From the NCBI GenBank assembly GCA_001798595.1, contig MGSS01000057.1:1-64000 (forward strand): a DNA stretch of 64,000 bases, read 5' to 3'. The DNA is from Deltaproteobacteria bacterium RIFCSPLOWO2_12_FULL_60_19 (GTDB lineage Bacteria > Desulfobacterota > Binatia > UBA9968). Shown one piece after another: positions 17,612 to 26,010 of this stretch (positions within the stretch are counted from its first letter, which is position 1; each line of letters opens with the position of its first letter). Made by a program: the position numbers and the translations under genes. The notes under the pieces are model-generated. The model saw only the letters and a program-made list of their open reading frames with translations, was not told where the DNA came from and searched no databases.

Positions 17612-19138
17612 TTAGCTCAGCGGCAGCGCCTGCCCCGCCTTTATCCAGAGATCCTCAAAGACCCAAATGCCGGCCAGCGCCAGGGCCGAGGCTAACACAC
17701 GAGGGAAAACCGCATCCGCCGAACTCCAGAGCAAAAGCTGGGGCAAAGCGACTCCGACGCCGATCGCCAGGCCCCAAAAGCTCCGGCTCAAGACGCCGCG
17801 CTTTAAGAGATTCGCCGCGCGCCTTGCATCTTCGCTCGCGTGCGGGAGAAAAATATCCCCCAGCATGATGACAATGCTAAGAATGAGCGCGGCCCTTAGA
17901 ATCTTGGTCAGAAGCCGGAATACCTCAGGCGAACATCCTAAGAGAGAACCCATGAGGATCAGCGCAGAGCTACCGGCAATCAACGCCTGGACGAGGAGCT
18001 GCCATAAAAAGAGCCGGCTCTGCCAGAGATCGCGTCCCTTTGCCTGCGCGAACAGAAAGGCCGTATAGCCTGCCGTGCCGAGCGCCAATAATACGCTCGT
18101 CGCGATGACCCATGACGGAGGAGAATCGCGAAGGACGCCGAAGGCAAGCCAGAGGATCGTCAGGAATCCGTAGCCGCCTAGAATGTAGCCGCCGATGACC
18201 AGCCAGGACCGCGGATTCGGCTTGGTCAGGAGATAATAAAAACGGTCGGGCCGTTTGAGGTCGAAAACCAGGAGAAAAATCGTGAGTCCGGTAAAAACGA
18301 GGGCGATGAGCGGACTCGCCACGTGGAGCAGACGATATTCTTCGTCGTATCGGAGCGCTGAAAGCAAAGCGGCAATCACAAGGACTCCGGCTGCAATGGA
18401 TTTGGTCCACAGATACGCTGAGATCTTTTTTCCCCATGGCGGTGGATGGGGGACATCGTAGACTTCCCGGGCAGAACCGGGCGCGGCAGATCCGCGTCCG
18501 CCGTCTTTGTTTAATGCGTAGAGGTCTTCCCCCGGCGCTTTGTCCGCCCATAAATGGCCCGCCTGCGGATCCAGGCTCGTGGGACGGAGAAGATCATCAT
18601 CGACGCCGGTGTAAAAGAGCTTTGGCCGGGTTCCCTTCTCCGGCTTTCTCGCGATCGCCTTTTCCTGCGCTACGATCCGGCTTATCCGGCTGTCAGCATC
18701 ATCGAGATCTCCCGCGATGATGGCCTGCTCCGGGCAGACGATGACGCAAGCGGGCTCGAGACCGACCTCCACACGGTGAGCGCAAAAGTTGCATTTCGCC
18801 GCCGTGTTCGTATTCGGATCGATGTAGAGGGCGTCGTACGGGCAGGCCTGCATACAAGACTTGCAGCCGATGCAGCGATCGCCGTCGAAATCGACGATGC
18901 CGTCGGAGCGGCGGAAAAGCGCCACCGTGGGGCAAATCTCGATGCAGGGCGCCGCGTCACAGTGATTGCAGCGGAGGACGCCGAAGTACCTCCGCGTGTC
19001 GGGATATTCGCCCTTCTCAATGTATTTGACCCACGTGCGGTAAACTCCGAGCGGGACGTTGTGCTCTTCCTTGCAGGCGACGGTGCACGCGTGGCAGCCG
19101 ATGCAGCGATTCTGATCGATGAGGAAGCCGTAGCGCAT
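17612..19138 (-). CDS. Fused four-[4Fe-4S] electron-transfer / NrfD-like membrane subunit
   Basis: Residues 1-185 hold four cysteine clusters (CIGCHACTVAC, CNHCDAAPCIEICP, CIGCKSCMQACP and CNFC ... CVIVCP), the DmsB/PsrB-type electron wire. After a linker of about 60 residues come about eight membrane segments (for example SWLVIGGYILGGYGFLTILW and LWQLLVQALIAGSSALILMG) resembling NrfD/PsrC quinone-reacting subunits. Normally these are separate proteins. It is followed by the molybdoenzyme catalytic subunit, so electrons should pass between that subunit and the quinone pool. The N-terminus lacks a signal peptide. Confidence 0.85.
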   Translation of the reverse strand: MRYGFLIDQNRCIGCHACTVACKEEHNVPLGVYRTWVKYIEKGEYPDTRRYFGVLRCNHCDAAPCIEICPTVALFRRSDGIVDFDGDRCIGCKSCMQACPYDALYIDPNTNTAAKCNFCAHRVEVGLEPACVIVCPEQAIIAGDLDDADSRISRIVAQEKAIARKPEKGTRPKLFYTGVDDDLLRPTSLDPQAGHLWADKAPGEDLYALNKDGGRGSAAPGSAREVYDVPHPPPWGKKISAYLWTKSIAAGVLVIAALLSALRYDEEYRLLHVASPLIALVFTGLTIFLLVFDLKRPDRFYYLLTKPNPRSWLVIGGYILGGYGFLTILWLAFGVLRDSPPSWVIATSVLLALGTAGYTAFLFAQAKGRDLWQSRLFLWQLLVQALIAGSSALILMGSLLGCSPEVFRLLTKILRAALILSIVIMLGDIFLPHASEDARRAANLLKRGVLSRSFWGLAIGVGVALPQLLLWSSADAVFPRVLASALALAGIWVFEDLWIKAGQALPLS

Positions 19139-19218
19139 GGTTAGGCGTCTACATTAACGAAACAGGAAAACCGGCGCAAATAAATTATGAGGGGCGACCC
19201 TATAACGGATCGCTTATG

Positions 19219-20157
19219 TCAACGGACCGACTTTAGAACCACCCGCTTGCCGGCGCGCGTGATGGGGAGATGCTCGCGGGCGTAAGCGTGAACGAACTGC
19301 CGGAAGCGCTCGGCGACCGGTGAGAAGTATTTCTGCTTGCGGTAAATCAATTCCATGTCGCGTTCCAGGTCGAAGCCTGTGACGGAGATCGTTTTCAACT
19401 CGGCGGGCGCGCCCTCGCGCTCGACGGCGTACTGCGAGACATAAGCGATGCCGAGATTCGCGGCGACGGCTCTTTTGACCGCTTCGGTCCCCATGAGCTG
19501 CATGACCACGTTGGGCGTGATGCCGGCAGCTTTGAGTTCGCGCTCGACCAGTTGACGCGTGCGCGAGCCTTGAGTTGGAACGACGAATGGCTCGCCTTTG
19601 AGATCCTTAAGTGAAATTTTGGGAAGGTCGGCGAAACGATGAGAGGGGGAAACAATCAGCGCCAGGCGGTCCAAACAGATCGCCTCGACGCCGAAGCGCC
19701 GGTCCTCCGTCGGGCCGCCCACGACGGCGAGATCGACCACGTTCTCCAGAATCTTCTCATAAAGCCACTCGGTCGATTCAATCTGAAAGATAATCTCGGT
19801 TTCCGAATGGCCCTCCTTGAAGGCGCGCACGACGCGCGGCAGGAGATACATCCCTCCGGTCGTGTTCGCGCCCAGGATCAACTTTCCTTTGGTCGCGGCG
19901 CTCAATTCTGCAATAGTCCGTTCGGCTTCGTCTTTGGCATGAAGGATCGTGATCGTGCCGCGATAGAAAGCCTCGCCGGCTTGGGTCAGGCGTAGCTTCA
20001 CGCCGCCTCTTTCGAAGAGCGGGGCGCCCAGCTCCCTTTCCAGCGCTTTGATCTGCTGGCTGACCGCGGGCTGCGTGAGACGAAGGTCGAAGGCGGCCGC
20101 AGTGATGCTCTGCCGCTGGGCGACGGTATAAAAGATTTTGAGCTGGTGGAAATTCAT
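19219..20157 (-). CDS. LysR-family transcriptional regulator
   Basis: The protein starts MNFHQLKIFYTVAQRQSITA with the winged-helix DNA-binding motif LTQPAVSQQIKALERELGAPLFER, then a LysR_substrate effector domain of about 200 residues (LILGANTTGGMYLLP, then EPFVVPTQGSRTRQLVERE), 312 residues in all. I moved the start from 20229 to the ATG at 20157, where the conserved N-terminus begins. This ATG overlaps the stop of a 41-codon OCD-like mini-ORF, so the two are translationally coupled. It may control the molybdoenzyme genes downstream or the OCD/SBP genes upstream. Confidence 0.9.
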   Translation of the reverse strand: MNFHQLKIFYTVAQRQSITAAAFDLRLTQPAVSQQIKALERELGAPLFERGGVKLRLTQAGEAFYRGTITILHAKDEAERTIAELSAATKGKLILGANTTGGMYLLPRVVRAFKEGHSETEIIFQIESTEWLYEKILENVVDLAVVGGPTEDRRFGVEAICLDRLALIVSPSHRFADLPKISLKDLKGEPFVVPTQGSRTRQLVERELKAAGITPNVVMQLMGTEAVKRAVAANLGIAYVSQYAVEREGAPAELKTISVTGFDLERDMELIYRKQKYFSPVAERFRQFVHAYAREHLPITRAGKRVVLKSVR

Positions 20158-20279
20158 GGAAGTCGATCCGCGGGCGGTAGCTTTGTTTCGTTGATCTCGC
20201 GATAGGCATCTTCCATGGCGTTTAAGCACGCCGGCATATCGAGCACCTGTTGAAGATGTTCGTCGGTGAGAAAGATCAC
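20154..20279 (-). pseudogene. OCD-family N-terminal mini-ORF coupled to LysR start
   Basis: Below the ORF track limit, a GTG start at 20279 (preceded by GGAGGG) reads MIFLTDEHLQQVLDMPACLN and AMEDAYREINETKLPP, then stops. This is the first helix and strand of OCD-family proteins (compare LILNNDEVQRVLTMDACLEI at 32.7 kb). The remaining 300 residues are absent. Its TGA overlaps the LysR ATG as ATGA. It may be a deletion relic or may persist as a coupling leader. Confidence 0.65.
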
Positions 20280-20307
20280 ATCGCCCTCCGATTAGCGGTT
20301 TATTCTT

Positions 20308-21297
20308 CTAGCGCGCGAATCCGCTTTGTTCGAGCTTTTGCAGTATGGAGACATCGATGAGATCCTCCGGCTTGAGTTGCGCGATTTTCGGGTTTCGTAG
20401 GCCCATGACTTGAATCGTCGCTTTGACCGCCTCCATGCTGGGATACGGCTTGCGTTCGACTTTTGGAATCAGATCCTCGTAGGTCTTCTCGGATTCTTTC
20501 GCTTCCAGGCGCAAATGTTTCGCCAGAATTCCCGCGACCTTGGGTTTATTCGCCGGGTTCAACATGAATGCATTGCCTTCGACGATGGACCTGACCACGG
20601 CTTCGGCCGTGCGCGGTCGTTCCTTCAGATATTTGCGGGTGCTGACTAGCGCGTTGTTGACGAAAGGAACGCCGAGCTGCTGGAGATTACCCAGGTATGA
20701 GAACCCTTTTTCCTTCAGCGGGCCGGACACCGATGGATCGACGATGGTGGCGTCGATGCGCCCGGCGAGGAGAGCCTGGGCTCGGGTCGGCTCGTCACCG
20801 ATGACCAGGAATGTGATTTTGTCTTTGTTCTCGTCCAGTTTGAAGTGCTGTAGCATGAGAAAGGACGCGACGTGGGACGAGCCTCCAAAGCCGCTGACGG
20901 CCAGATTTTTTCCGCGCAAGTCTTCCGGCCGCTTGATCTCCGGTCTGGCCCAAATGTCGTAGGTCAAGCGGTTGGTGATCCCGAGCATCAGGACGGCATC
21001 CGAGCCGCCGGCCACGGCCGAGGCGACGAGGGTGGCGCCGGTAAAACCCATGGGCGCCGAGCCGGAGAGAATCGCCTGGGTCATTCTTACGCCGCCGGTG
21101 ATGAGCACGATGTTCACGTCCAACCCGTTCTTGCGGAAGATTTCCAAGTCTTTCGGCACCCAGAGCGCCGCGATGTCGTTGCGGATGTTCGAGTGGCCGA
21201 CTACCACTTTTTCCAGTTCCTGGGTCCCAGCCGTCTGCGTGGCCAATAGGAAAAGCAGCGTTAGAATCCAGCTCAAGGCGTGAAAATACTGCTTCAT
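20308..21297 (-). CDS. NMT1/SsuA-type periplasmic substrate-binding protein
   Basis: The first 25 residues form a signal peptide (hydrophobic WILTLLFLLATQTAG). The mature part follows the NMT1/THI5-like fold: VVVGHSNIRNDIAALWVPKD, VLITGGVRMTQAILSG, then RPEDLRGKNLAVSGFGGSSH and a C-terminal LIDVSILQKLEQSGFAR. It is a type-II binding protein for a small organic or aromatic anion. No ABC permease or ATPase is nearby. It lies 38 bp downstream of an OCD gene on the same strand, a pairing repeated at other places in the window. Confidence 0.88.
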   Translation of the reverse strand: MKQYFHALSWILTLLFLLATQTAGTQELEKVVVGHSNIRNDIAALWVPKDLEIFRKNGLDVNIVLITGGVRMTQAILSGSAPMGFTGATLVASAVAGGSDAVLMLGITNRLTYDIWARPEIKRPEDLRGKNLAVSGFGGSSHVASFLMLQHFKLDENKDKITFLVIGDEPTRAQALLAGRIDATIVDPSVSGPLKEKGFSYLGNLQQLGVPFVNNALVSTRKYLKERPRTAEAVVRSIVEGNAFMLNPANKPKVAGILAKHLRLEAKESEKTYEDLIPKVERKPYPSMEAVKATIQVMGLRNPKIAQLKPEDLIDVSILQKLEQSGFAR

Positions 21298-21335
21298 GAT
21301 TCCTCCGGAGAGTTTCTTACATTATGAGCGAATGG

Positions 21336-22412
21336 CTAAGAGTTCACATTCTGCTGGAACCACTCCAGCGGTAATTGACGGCCGACGCCCTTTTCCTGCG
21401 CCAAGTCGTAGATCAGCTTCGCCATCGCCGCGAACTGAATGCCGTAACCCGGACCGCCGTCATGTCCCCAACCATGGCCTCCGTTCGCAAAGATCGTGAT
21501 TTCTTGTTCGCTTTTCCGGCCCGGAACCTTCCCCGAAACCAAATCGGCGATCTCCGGAGCGTCTTTGAGAAGCTCGGCATGCGGCGGTATGTCCAACGGG
21601 TCCTCTTCAGGACCTCTTCGAAGGCTGTAATCCCGGCCGTGTAATCGATTAAAAATCACGATGGTGTCGGCGCGCTTATAGCAGTCGAGATCGAATTCGT
21701 AGGGCAGGACGCCCGTCAGATGCATGCCGTTCTCGATCCACTCGCCTTTGCACACCGGAACCTTCGAGCTGGTGGCTGCGACTACCATGTCGGCGCCTTT
21801 GACGGCTCGCTCGGCGCTATCGCAATCGCGAACATCCAGGTCGTTGTAGGCGGCGCGCATCCGTTCGACGAAGCGTTTTCGGTTCTCCGCGCTCCGGCTG
21901 ACGACATTCACCCGCTCGATCGGACGAACGAATCTCATCGCTTCGATCGCCGCCGTCGCTTGCCAGCCTGAGCCGATGAGCGCCATGCTTTTGGCGTCCT
22001 TTCTCGCCATGTGGCGGGCGGCGATCGCGTTGGTAGCTTGAACCCGCATTTTCTGGAGATAGCCGTCGTGAAGGATCGCCAGCAAATCACCGCTGTTGAT
22101 GTCGTAGAGCAGATCCAGCGAGCAGTTCAACGCGCCGTGAAAGTAATTGACCCGGGTCGGATCGACGCCGGGATCCGGCCGGCTGTGGGTAACGATTCGA
22201 ATGTCATAAACGCCCTTGTTGCGAATGAGCCCTTCGTGCGTGTTCGCGACGAAGCGGCCATGGCTCGTGGGCGAAAAAGTAAACGTTCGCGGACGATTCG
22301 CCGTTTCTCCTTTGTCCAGCTCCAGATAAGCTTCGTCGAGAGCGCGAATCGTGTCCTTGATGGTCAACACCTTCTCGACCTCGTCGTTATTAAGAAGCAA
22401 AACCGTAGCCAT
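21336..22412 (-). CDS. OCD/mu-crystallin family protein, paralog 1
   Basis: This 358-residue protein has the OCD-type Rossmann motif ALIGSGWQATAAIEAM and the N-terminal LLLNNDEVEKVLTIKDTIRA. The region that in true ornithine cyclodeaminases has a catalytic lysine reads NKGVYDIRIVTHSRPD, with Arg in place of Lys, and the GADCPGK-like motif is absent (HLTGVLPYEFDLDCYKRAD). NAD(P) binding is likely but the reaction is not ornithine deamination by the standard mechanism. A strong RBS (AGGAGG) precedes the ATG. It sits between a CoA-ligase remnant and an SBP gene in the same operon. Confidence 0.85.
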   Translation of the reverse strand: MATVLLLNNDEVEKVLTIKDTIRALDEAYLELDKGETANRPRTFTFSPTSHGRFVANTHEGLIRNKGVYDIRIVTHSRPDPGVDPTRVNYFHGALNCSLDLLYDINSGDLLAILHDGYLQKMRVQATNAIAARHMARKDAKSMALIGSGWQATAAIEAMRFVRPIERVNVVSRSAENRKRFVERMRAAYNDLDVRDCDSAERAVKGADMVVAATSSKVPVCKGEWIENGMHLTGVLPYEFDLDCYKRADTIVIFNRLHGRDYSLRRGPEEDPLDIPPHAELLKDAPEIADLVSGKVPGRKSEQEITIFANGGHGWGHDGGPGYGIQFAAMAKLIYDLAQEKGVGRQLPLEWFQQNVNS

Positions 22413-22431
22413 CCGTCGAATACCTCCTAAG

Positions 22432-22914
22432 TCAAATCTCTCGCGCCGAATGAACCCGCATTGTGAAGACCATCTGAAAGATGTCCCCCTCCTTCACGCC
22501 CTGGGCGTGAAAACGGCGGCACCAGAGATTCGCGATTACCTCCCAATCGCTTCGCGTGTGGAAAAACAGCTTGGGATTGCCGGAGCTCCCGGAGCTCGCT
22601 TGAACGCGCGCCGCGGGGAAATCTCCCTGATAGCTCCCGAACGGCGGATGCTGCCGTAGATCGGCTTCGAGATCGTCCTTGCTTACGACCGGAAGCTTCC
22701 GAAGATCTTCGAGCCTCCGGAGGTCGTTCGGGCCGATGCCCTCTCGCTCCCAGCGCGCCCGGTAAAAAGGAACGTGCTCCCAGGTCCGGCGAAAGAGAGA
22801 GAGAAGCCGTCGTTCTTGCAAGCCCTCCAGCTCTTCTCCAGGGGCGGTCTCGACAACCGAGCTTCCCGGCGCTGCAGGATAGCTTTCCGGCGAACGACTC
22901 GTTTTGGCCGTCAT
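22432..22914 (-). pseudogene. Truncated phenylacetate-CoA-ligase-like (PaaK-type) N-terminal fragment
   Basis: The ORF has 160 residues against about 430 for the family. It shows the PaaK N-terminal helices (RTWEHVPFYRARWEREGI, LRRLEDLRKLPVVSKDDLE) and the P-loop-like VQASSGSSGNPKLFFHTR, then breaks off after DIFQMVFT with an unrelated tail. The adenylation and C-terminal domains are missing. Its ATG overlaps the preceding TGA as ATGA, so it is still within the operon's coupled reading order. It may be a decaying gene. Confidence 0.7.
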
Positions 22915-23099
22915 TGATAGAGCCTATCGATGAAACCGCTTTCATCGAGTTCCTTGAGGAAACGGTTTTCGATCATCGAGCTTCCGGAAAGTCCTTTCGC
23001 TTTCGGTTCGGTTCGCTCAAGATCGTCCAGGATGTTCTGCACTCCTCTGGTCAAAAGATAGGGCTTCTTCAGGAAAACCTTGTTCAAAATCAGGGTCAC
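22911..23099 (-). pseudogene. Chimeric remnant: OCD start fused to SBP C-terminus (62 aa)
   Basis: From a GTG at 23099 (with GGAG upstream) the frame reads MTLILN, the same start as OCD paralog 4, then continues KVFLKKPYLLTRGVQNILDD and ends ENRFLKELDESGFIDRLYQ, the standard C-terminus of the NMT1-type SBPs in this window. A deletion that joined the first codons of an OCD gene to the end of an SBP gene would explain this. The SBP part is clear; the OCD part is only six residues and could be chance. Confidence 0.55.
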
Positions 23100-23122
23100 G
23101 GCCGATTCTCCACGGTCTACTC

Positions 23123-24799
23123 CTATTGTGAATTTCCGTTCGGCGCCGGCACGAGAGGGGTCGCGATCGGTTCGGTAGAAATCTGAGGTTGATCGCCTTC
23201 CCGCCGTATCAACACCCACCGGAGCCAATTCCGGTCATCCCGTCCGGGATAATCCTCTCTGATGTGGCTCAGGCGGCTTTCGTGGCGCACGCGGGAGGCG
23301 GCGAAAATAAGCTTCGCTGCGATGACCATCGCCTCGGTCTCGCGCAGCCGCACAAACCCATGGGTATTGGACGCTTTGGTCCCGGCGAGCTTTTCCTCGA
23401 TACCCCCCAATACCCCGAGCGCGGCGGATAGTCTTCCTTCAGTCTTTAAAATCGAAACGTCATGACGAAAAATCAATTTTTGAAGCTCGAAGAGAAGGTC
23501 ATCCTCCGACCTCTCGGTAGCGTCACCAAAACCTCCGCGAATCTTACGCTTGAGTAACTCGACCTCCGCTTCATTCAGGGAAGGGGCTTTAATTTCTTGT
23601 GCCAGTGTAGCCGCGTTTCGGCCGGCGATCCATCCCGTTCCGTTGCAGGCGCCGATATGAAATCCCGCAAAATGGGTCGCGCAGCTCGCCTGGGCAAGAC
23701 CTGCCGCAAACAGCCCCGGAACGCTCGCACGGCAGCCGGAGTCGGTCTTAATAGCCATCTTGGTCATCTGGTAGAAGGGAAAGTATTCAGTCCTTCCGAA
23801 CATATCGATGCGCGCCCGATTGCCGAGTTTCTTGTAGAAATAATCCATCCAGGCGACCGAACTGTGAAGATAGTCTTCTCTCTTCTCCTCGGGAATGCGC
23901 GACATGTCGAGATAAAGCGGCGCGTTGCCGGCTTTCTTTTCCATGACCATCGCCTTGCTGATGAGCTGGACATCGGCCTCGTCCGACCAATCGGGTTCGT
24001 ATTTTTCCATGAAAGGCGCGCCGGCGGAGTTGACGAACCTGGCGCCGTCCTGGATGGCAAAGGTAATGCCCTCGAAGTAAAATTTCGGCGTCGCCGGCCT
24101 CAGGTATCCAAACTCGGCGTTGGTGACCGCCGCACCGGCCTGGTAGGCGAGGATCGGGCCCGTCCCCGTGAGGTCGCGTGCAAATCCCGCCCGGAAGGTC
24201 ACGCTGTTGGTGGCGACGATCGTCGCTTTTGCGCGAAGGATATGAAACTCTCCGGTTCGCCCGTCAATTCCCACGGCGCCGGCAACATTTCCCCGCTCGT
24301 CTCTCAGGAGGTCGGTGACGAAAACGCGCTCGGCAAACTCGACACCCTCCCGCTCCAGCGCCTTGCGCAGTACCCAACAGAATTCGAGGCCTCCGCCGAT
24401 TGGCTTGAGCACTTTCGTTATGCGAAGGCCGCGCGTGGGGCGGCGGACAAACTTTCCATCCTCCTCCTTCGGAAACTGGAGGCCCATCTTCTCGAGTTGC
24501 AGCATCTGATCGTACGAAAGGGATAGGACTTCCCGGATCAGCTCCTGCTCGGCGATCCACTCGTTTCCTTGGACGATATCGCGGACGCAGGCATCCAGAT
24601 CGTCTTCCGGGGTGACCACCACCATCCAGGCGTTGGAAAAAGCCGTGTGCCCGGTTCTCCCGATCATGTGAGCGTCGAGCAAGGTAACCTTGCCTGACGG
24701 AAAATGCCGCCGCGCGCTCAGGGCCGCCCAGAGCCCTCCGGCCCCTCCGCCGATAACCAGGACGTCCGTGTCGATCAGCTTGCCTATGTTTTCCAGCAT
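23123..24799 (-). CDS. FAD-dependent oxidoreductase, AprA/FrdA-like flavoprotein
   Basis: The 558-residue protein opens with the dinucleotide-binding VLVIGGGAGGLWAAL and continues through the fumarate reductase/APS reductase alpha-type flavoprotein fold: HTAFSNAWMVVV, GILAYQAGAAVTNAEFG-like substrate-cap segments and GLFAAGLAQASCATHF near the flavin. No signal peptide or Tat motif is present, so it is cytoplasmic. The next gene upstream in the operon is a two-cluster ferredoxin, an AprAB-like arrangement. Without the true APS-binding residues checked, sulfur chemistry cannot be assumed. Confidence 0.87.
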   Translation of the reverse strand: MLENIGKLIDTDVLVIGGGAGGLWAALSARRHFPSGKVTLLDAHMIGRTGHTAFSNAWMVVVTPEDDLDACVRDIVQGNEWIAEQELIREVLSLSYDQMLQLEKMGLQFPKEEDGKFVRRPTRGLRITKVLKPIGGGLEFCWVLRKALEREGVEFAERVFVTDLLRDERGNVAGAVGIDGRTGEFHILRAKATIVATNSVTFRAGFARDLTGTGPILAYQAGAAVTNAEFGYLRPATPKFYFEGITFAIQDGARFVNSAGAPFMEKYEPDWSDEADVQLISKAMVMEKKAGNAPLYLDMSRIPEEKREDYLHSSVAWMDYFYKKLGNRARIDMFGRTEYFPFYQMTKMAIKTDSGCRASVPGLFAAGLAQASCATHFAGFHIGACNGTGWIAGRNAATLAQEIKAPSLNEAEVELLKRKIRGGFGDATERSEDDLLFELQKLIFRHDVSILKTEGRLSAALGVLGGIEEKLAGTKASNTHGFVRLRETEAMVIAAKLIFAASRVRHESRLSHIREDYPGRDDRNWLRWVLIRREGDQPQISTEPIATPLVPAPNGNSQ

Positions 24800-24805
24800 G
24801 AGGCC

Positions 24806-25024
24806 TCACCAGGGAAGGGGTCGACGGCGGACAATAGGGTGAACATCGATGCACTGCTCCGGGCAAAAGATTTCACAATTGAAGCAAGTCACGCAGTGCT
24901 CGGGATATTGAATGACCGGGAACTCCTTATCCCCGTTTTGCTCCATATGGATCACGTCGGCCGGGCAAATCGGATCGCAGAGTCCGCAGCTCGTGCACTT
25001 ATCGAGGTCGATGTCGACGATCAT
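24806..25024 (-). CDS. Two-[4Fe-4S] ferredoxin (AprB-like)
   Basis: This 72-residue protein has two cysteine clusters, CTSCGLCDPICP and CVTCFNCEIFCP. It is the likely electron partner of the flavoprotein encoded 6 bp downstream. Its ATG overlaps the stop of the amidohydrolase as TAATG, so the three genes are translationally linked. Acidic surface residues around the second cluster fit a ferredoxin role. Confidence 0.9.
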   Translation of the reverse strand: MIVDIDLDKCTSCGLCDPICPADVIHMEQNGDKEFPVIQYPEHCVTCFNCEIFCPEQCIDVHPIVRRRPLPW

Positions 25025-25998
25025 TATTTTTTGTCCAATCGGAGCAGCTTGGCCGCCGTTTTGCCCAAAATTCCGCTCTTCACCTCTTCACCCAGATCCA
25101 AATTCTTCACAGCGGCGATGTATTCTCTTAATGCCGCCATGCCTCTTCCGGTATCGGTGCTTACCCCGGTGAAATCCTGTGGATAATCGGTCGCGAAAAC
25201 CAGCTGCTCCGGCTTGATGCCCAGCAATGCGCAGCGCAATGCGGTTAAGCCTCCCTCAAAGCCGGAAAGATCAAAATAGAGCATGTTAAAATAGTCATCG
25301 AAAGGTCTCTTGAGGGTTCCGAAGCGGTACGCTTTAGCCACCAGCCGGTCCTTAACGGCCGCGATACCGCCGCCAAAATGTCCGATAATGAATTTGAGAT
25401 TAGGGAAGCGCTCCAAAATCCCTCCGGCAATAATACGCGTGGTGGCCAGCGCGAGATCCATCTCCCTGCCGATAATTCGCGCCAGATCATAATCCTTGAC
25501 CAGGTCGTATCCTTTGGGGACCATCGCCGGGTGAACGAAGATCGGTACGTCGAGCTCACTCACCTTGGCATAGAAATCTCCGAGCTTCGCGGAATCCAGG
25601 GGCAAACCATGCACCTGGGAAGTTATCGTCACTCCTGGAAGGCCCAATTTCCGGACCGCCCTATCCAGCTCGTCGAGCGCCGGCTTTCCTTCCAGCACCG
25701 GAGCTTGCGCCAGCCCGACGAATCGCCCGGGATATTTTCGTTGCACCTCGGCGAGCCTTTCGTTGATGAGCTGGCATTCTTCCAAAGGAGCACTCCAGCC
25801 CAGAAGGCAGGAAAGAACCGACACGTCGACTCCCGCTTCGTCCATGTCTTTGAGCTGAGCTTCAGGATCATAGAGTTTCGAATGCATGGTCAGGCTCGGA
25901 ACCGTTCCATCGCTCGCGAAAAGCACTTTTTCGGAGTAAAGCCCCTTTTTCTTTGCCAGATCGATGGGCACATAATGATGCTGGAAATCGACGATCAT
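25024..25998 (-). CDS. ACMSD-like amidohydrolase (putative aromatic-acid decarboxylase), copy 1
   Basis: The 324 residues form an amidohydrolase_2 TIM barrel. Metal-site segments are seen in order: QHHYVP at the N-terminus, FVHPAM, IIGHFGGG and ATDYPQD near the end. The first position of the usual HxH is Gln here; gamma-resorcylate decarboxylase uses Glu at this point. The family performs non-oxidative decarboxylation or hydrolysis of aromatic or muconate-type acids. It heads the ferredoxin/flavoprotein genes and is preceded by an SBP gene. A paralog lies at 47598-48581. Confidence 0.87.
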   Translation of the reverse strand: MIVDFQHHYVPIDLAKKKGLYSEKVLFASDGTVPSLTMHSKLYDPEAQLKDMDEAGVDVSVLSCLLGWSAPLEECQLINERLAEVQRKYPGRFVGLAQAPVLEGKPALDELDRAVRKLGLPGVTITSQVHGLPLDSAKLGDFYAKVSELDVPIFVHPAMVPKGYDLVKDYDLARIIGREMDLALATTRIIAGGILERFPNLKFIIGHFGGGIAAVKDRLVAKAYRFGTLKRPFDDYFNMLYFDLSGFEGGLTALRCALLGIKPEQLVFATDYPQDFTGVSTDTGRGMAALREYIAAVKNLDLGEEVKSGILGKTAAKLLRLDKK

Positions 25999-26010
25999 AC
26001 TGTTTTCCTC

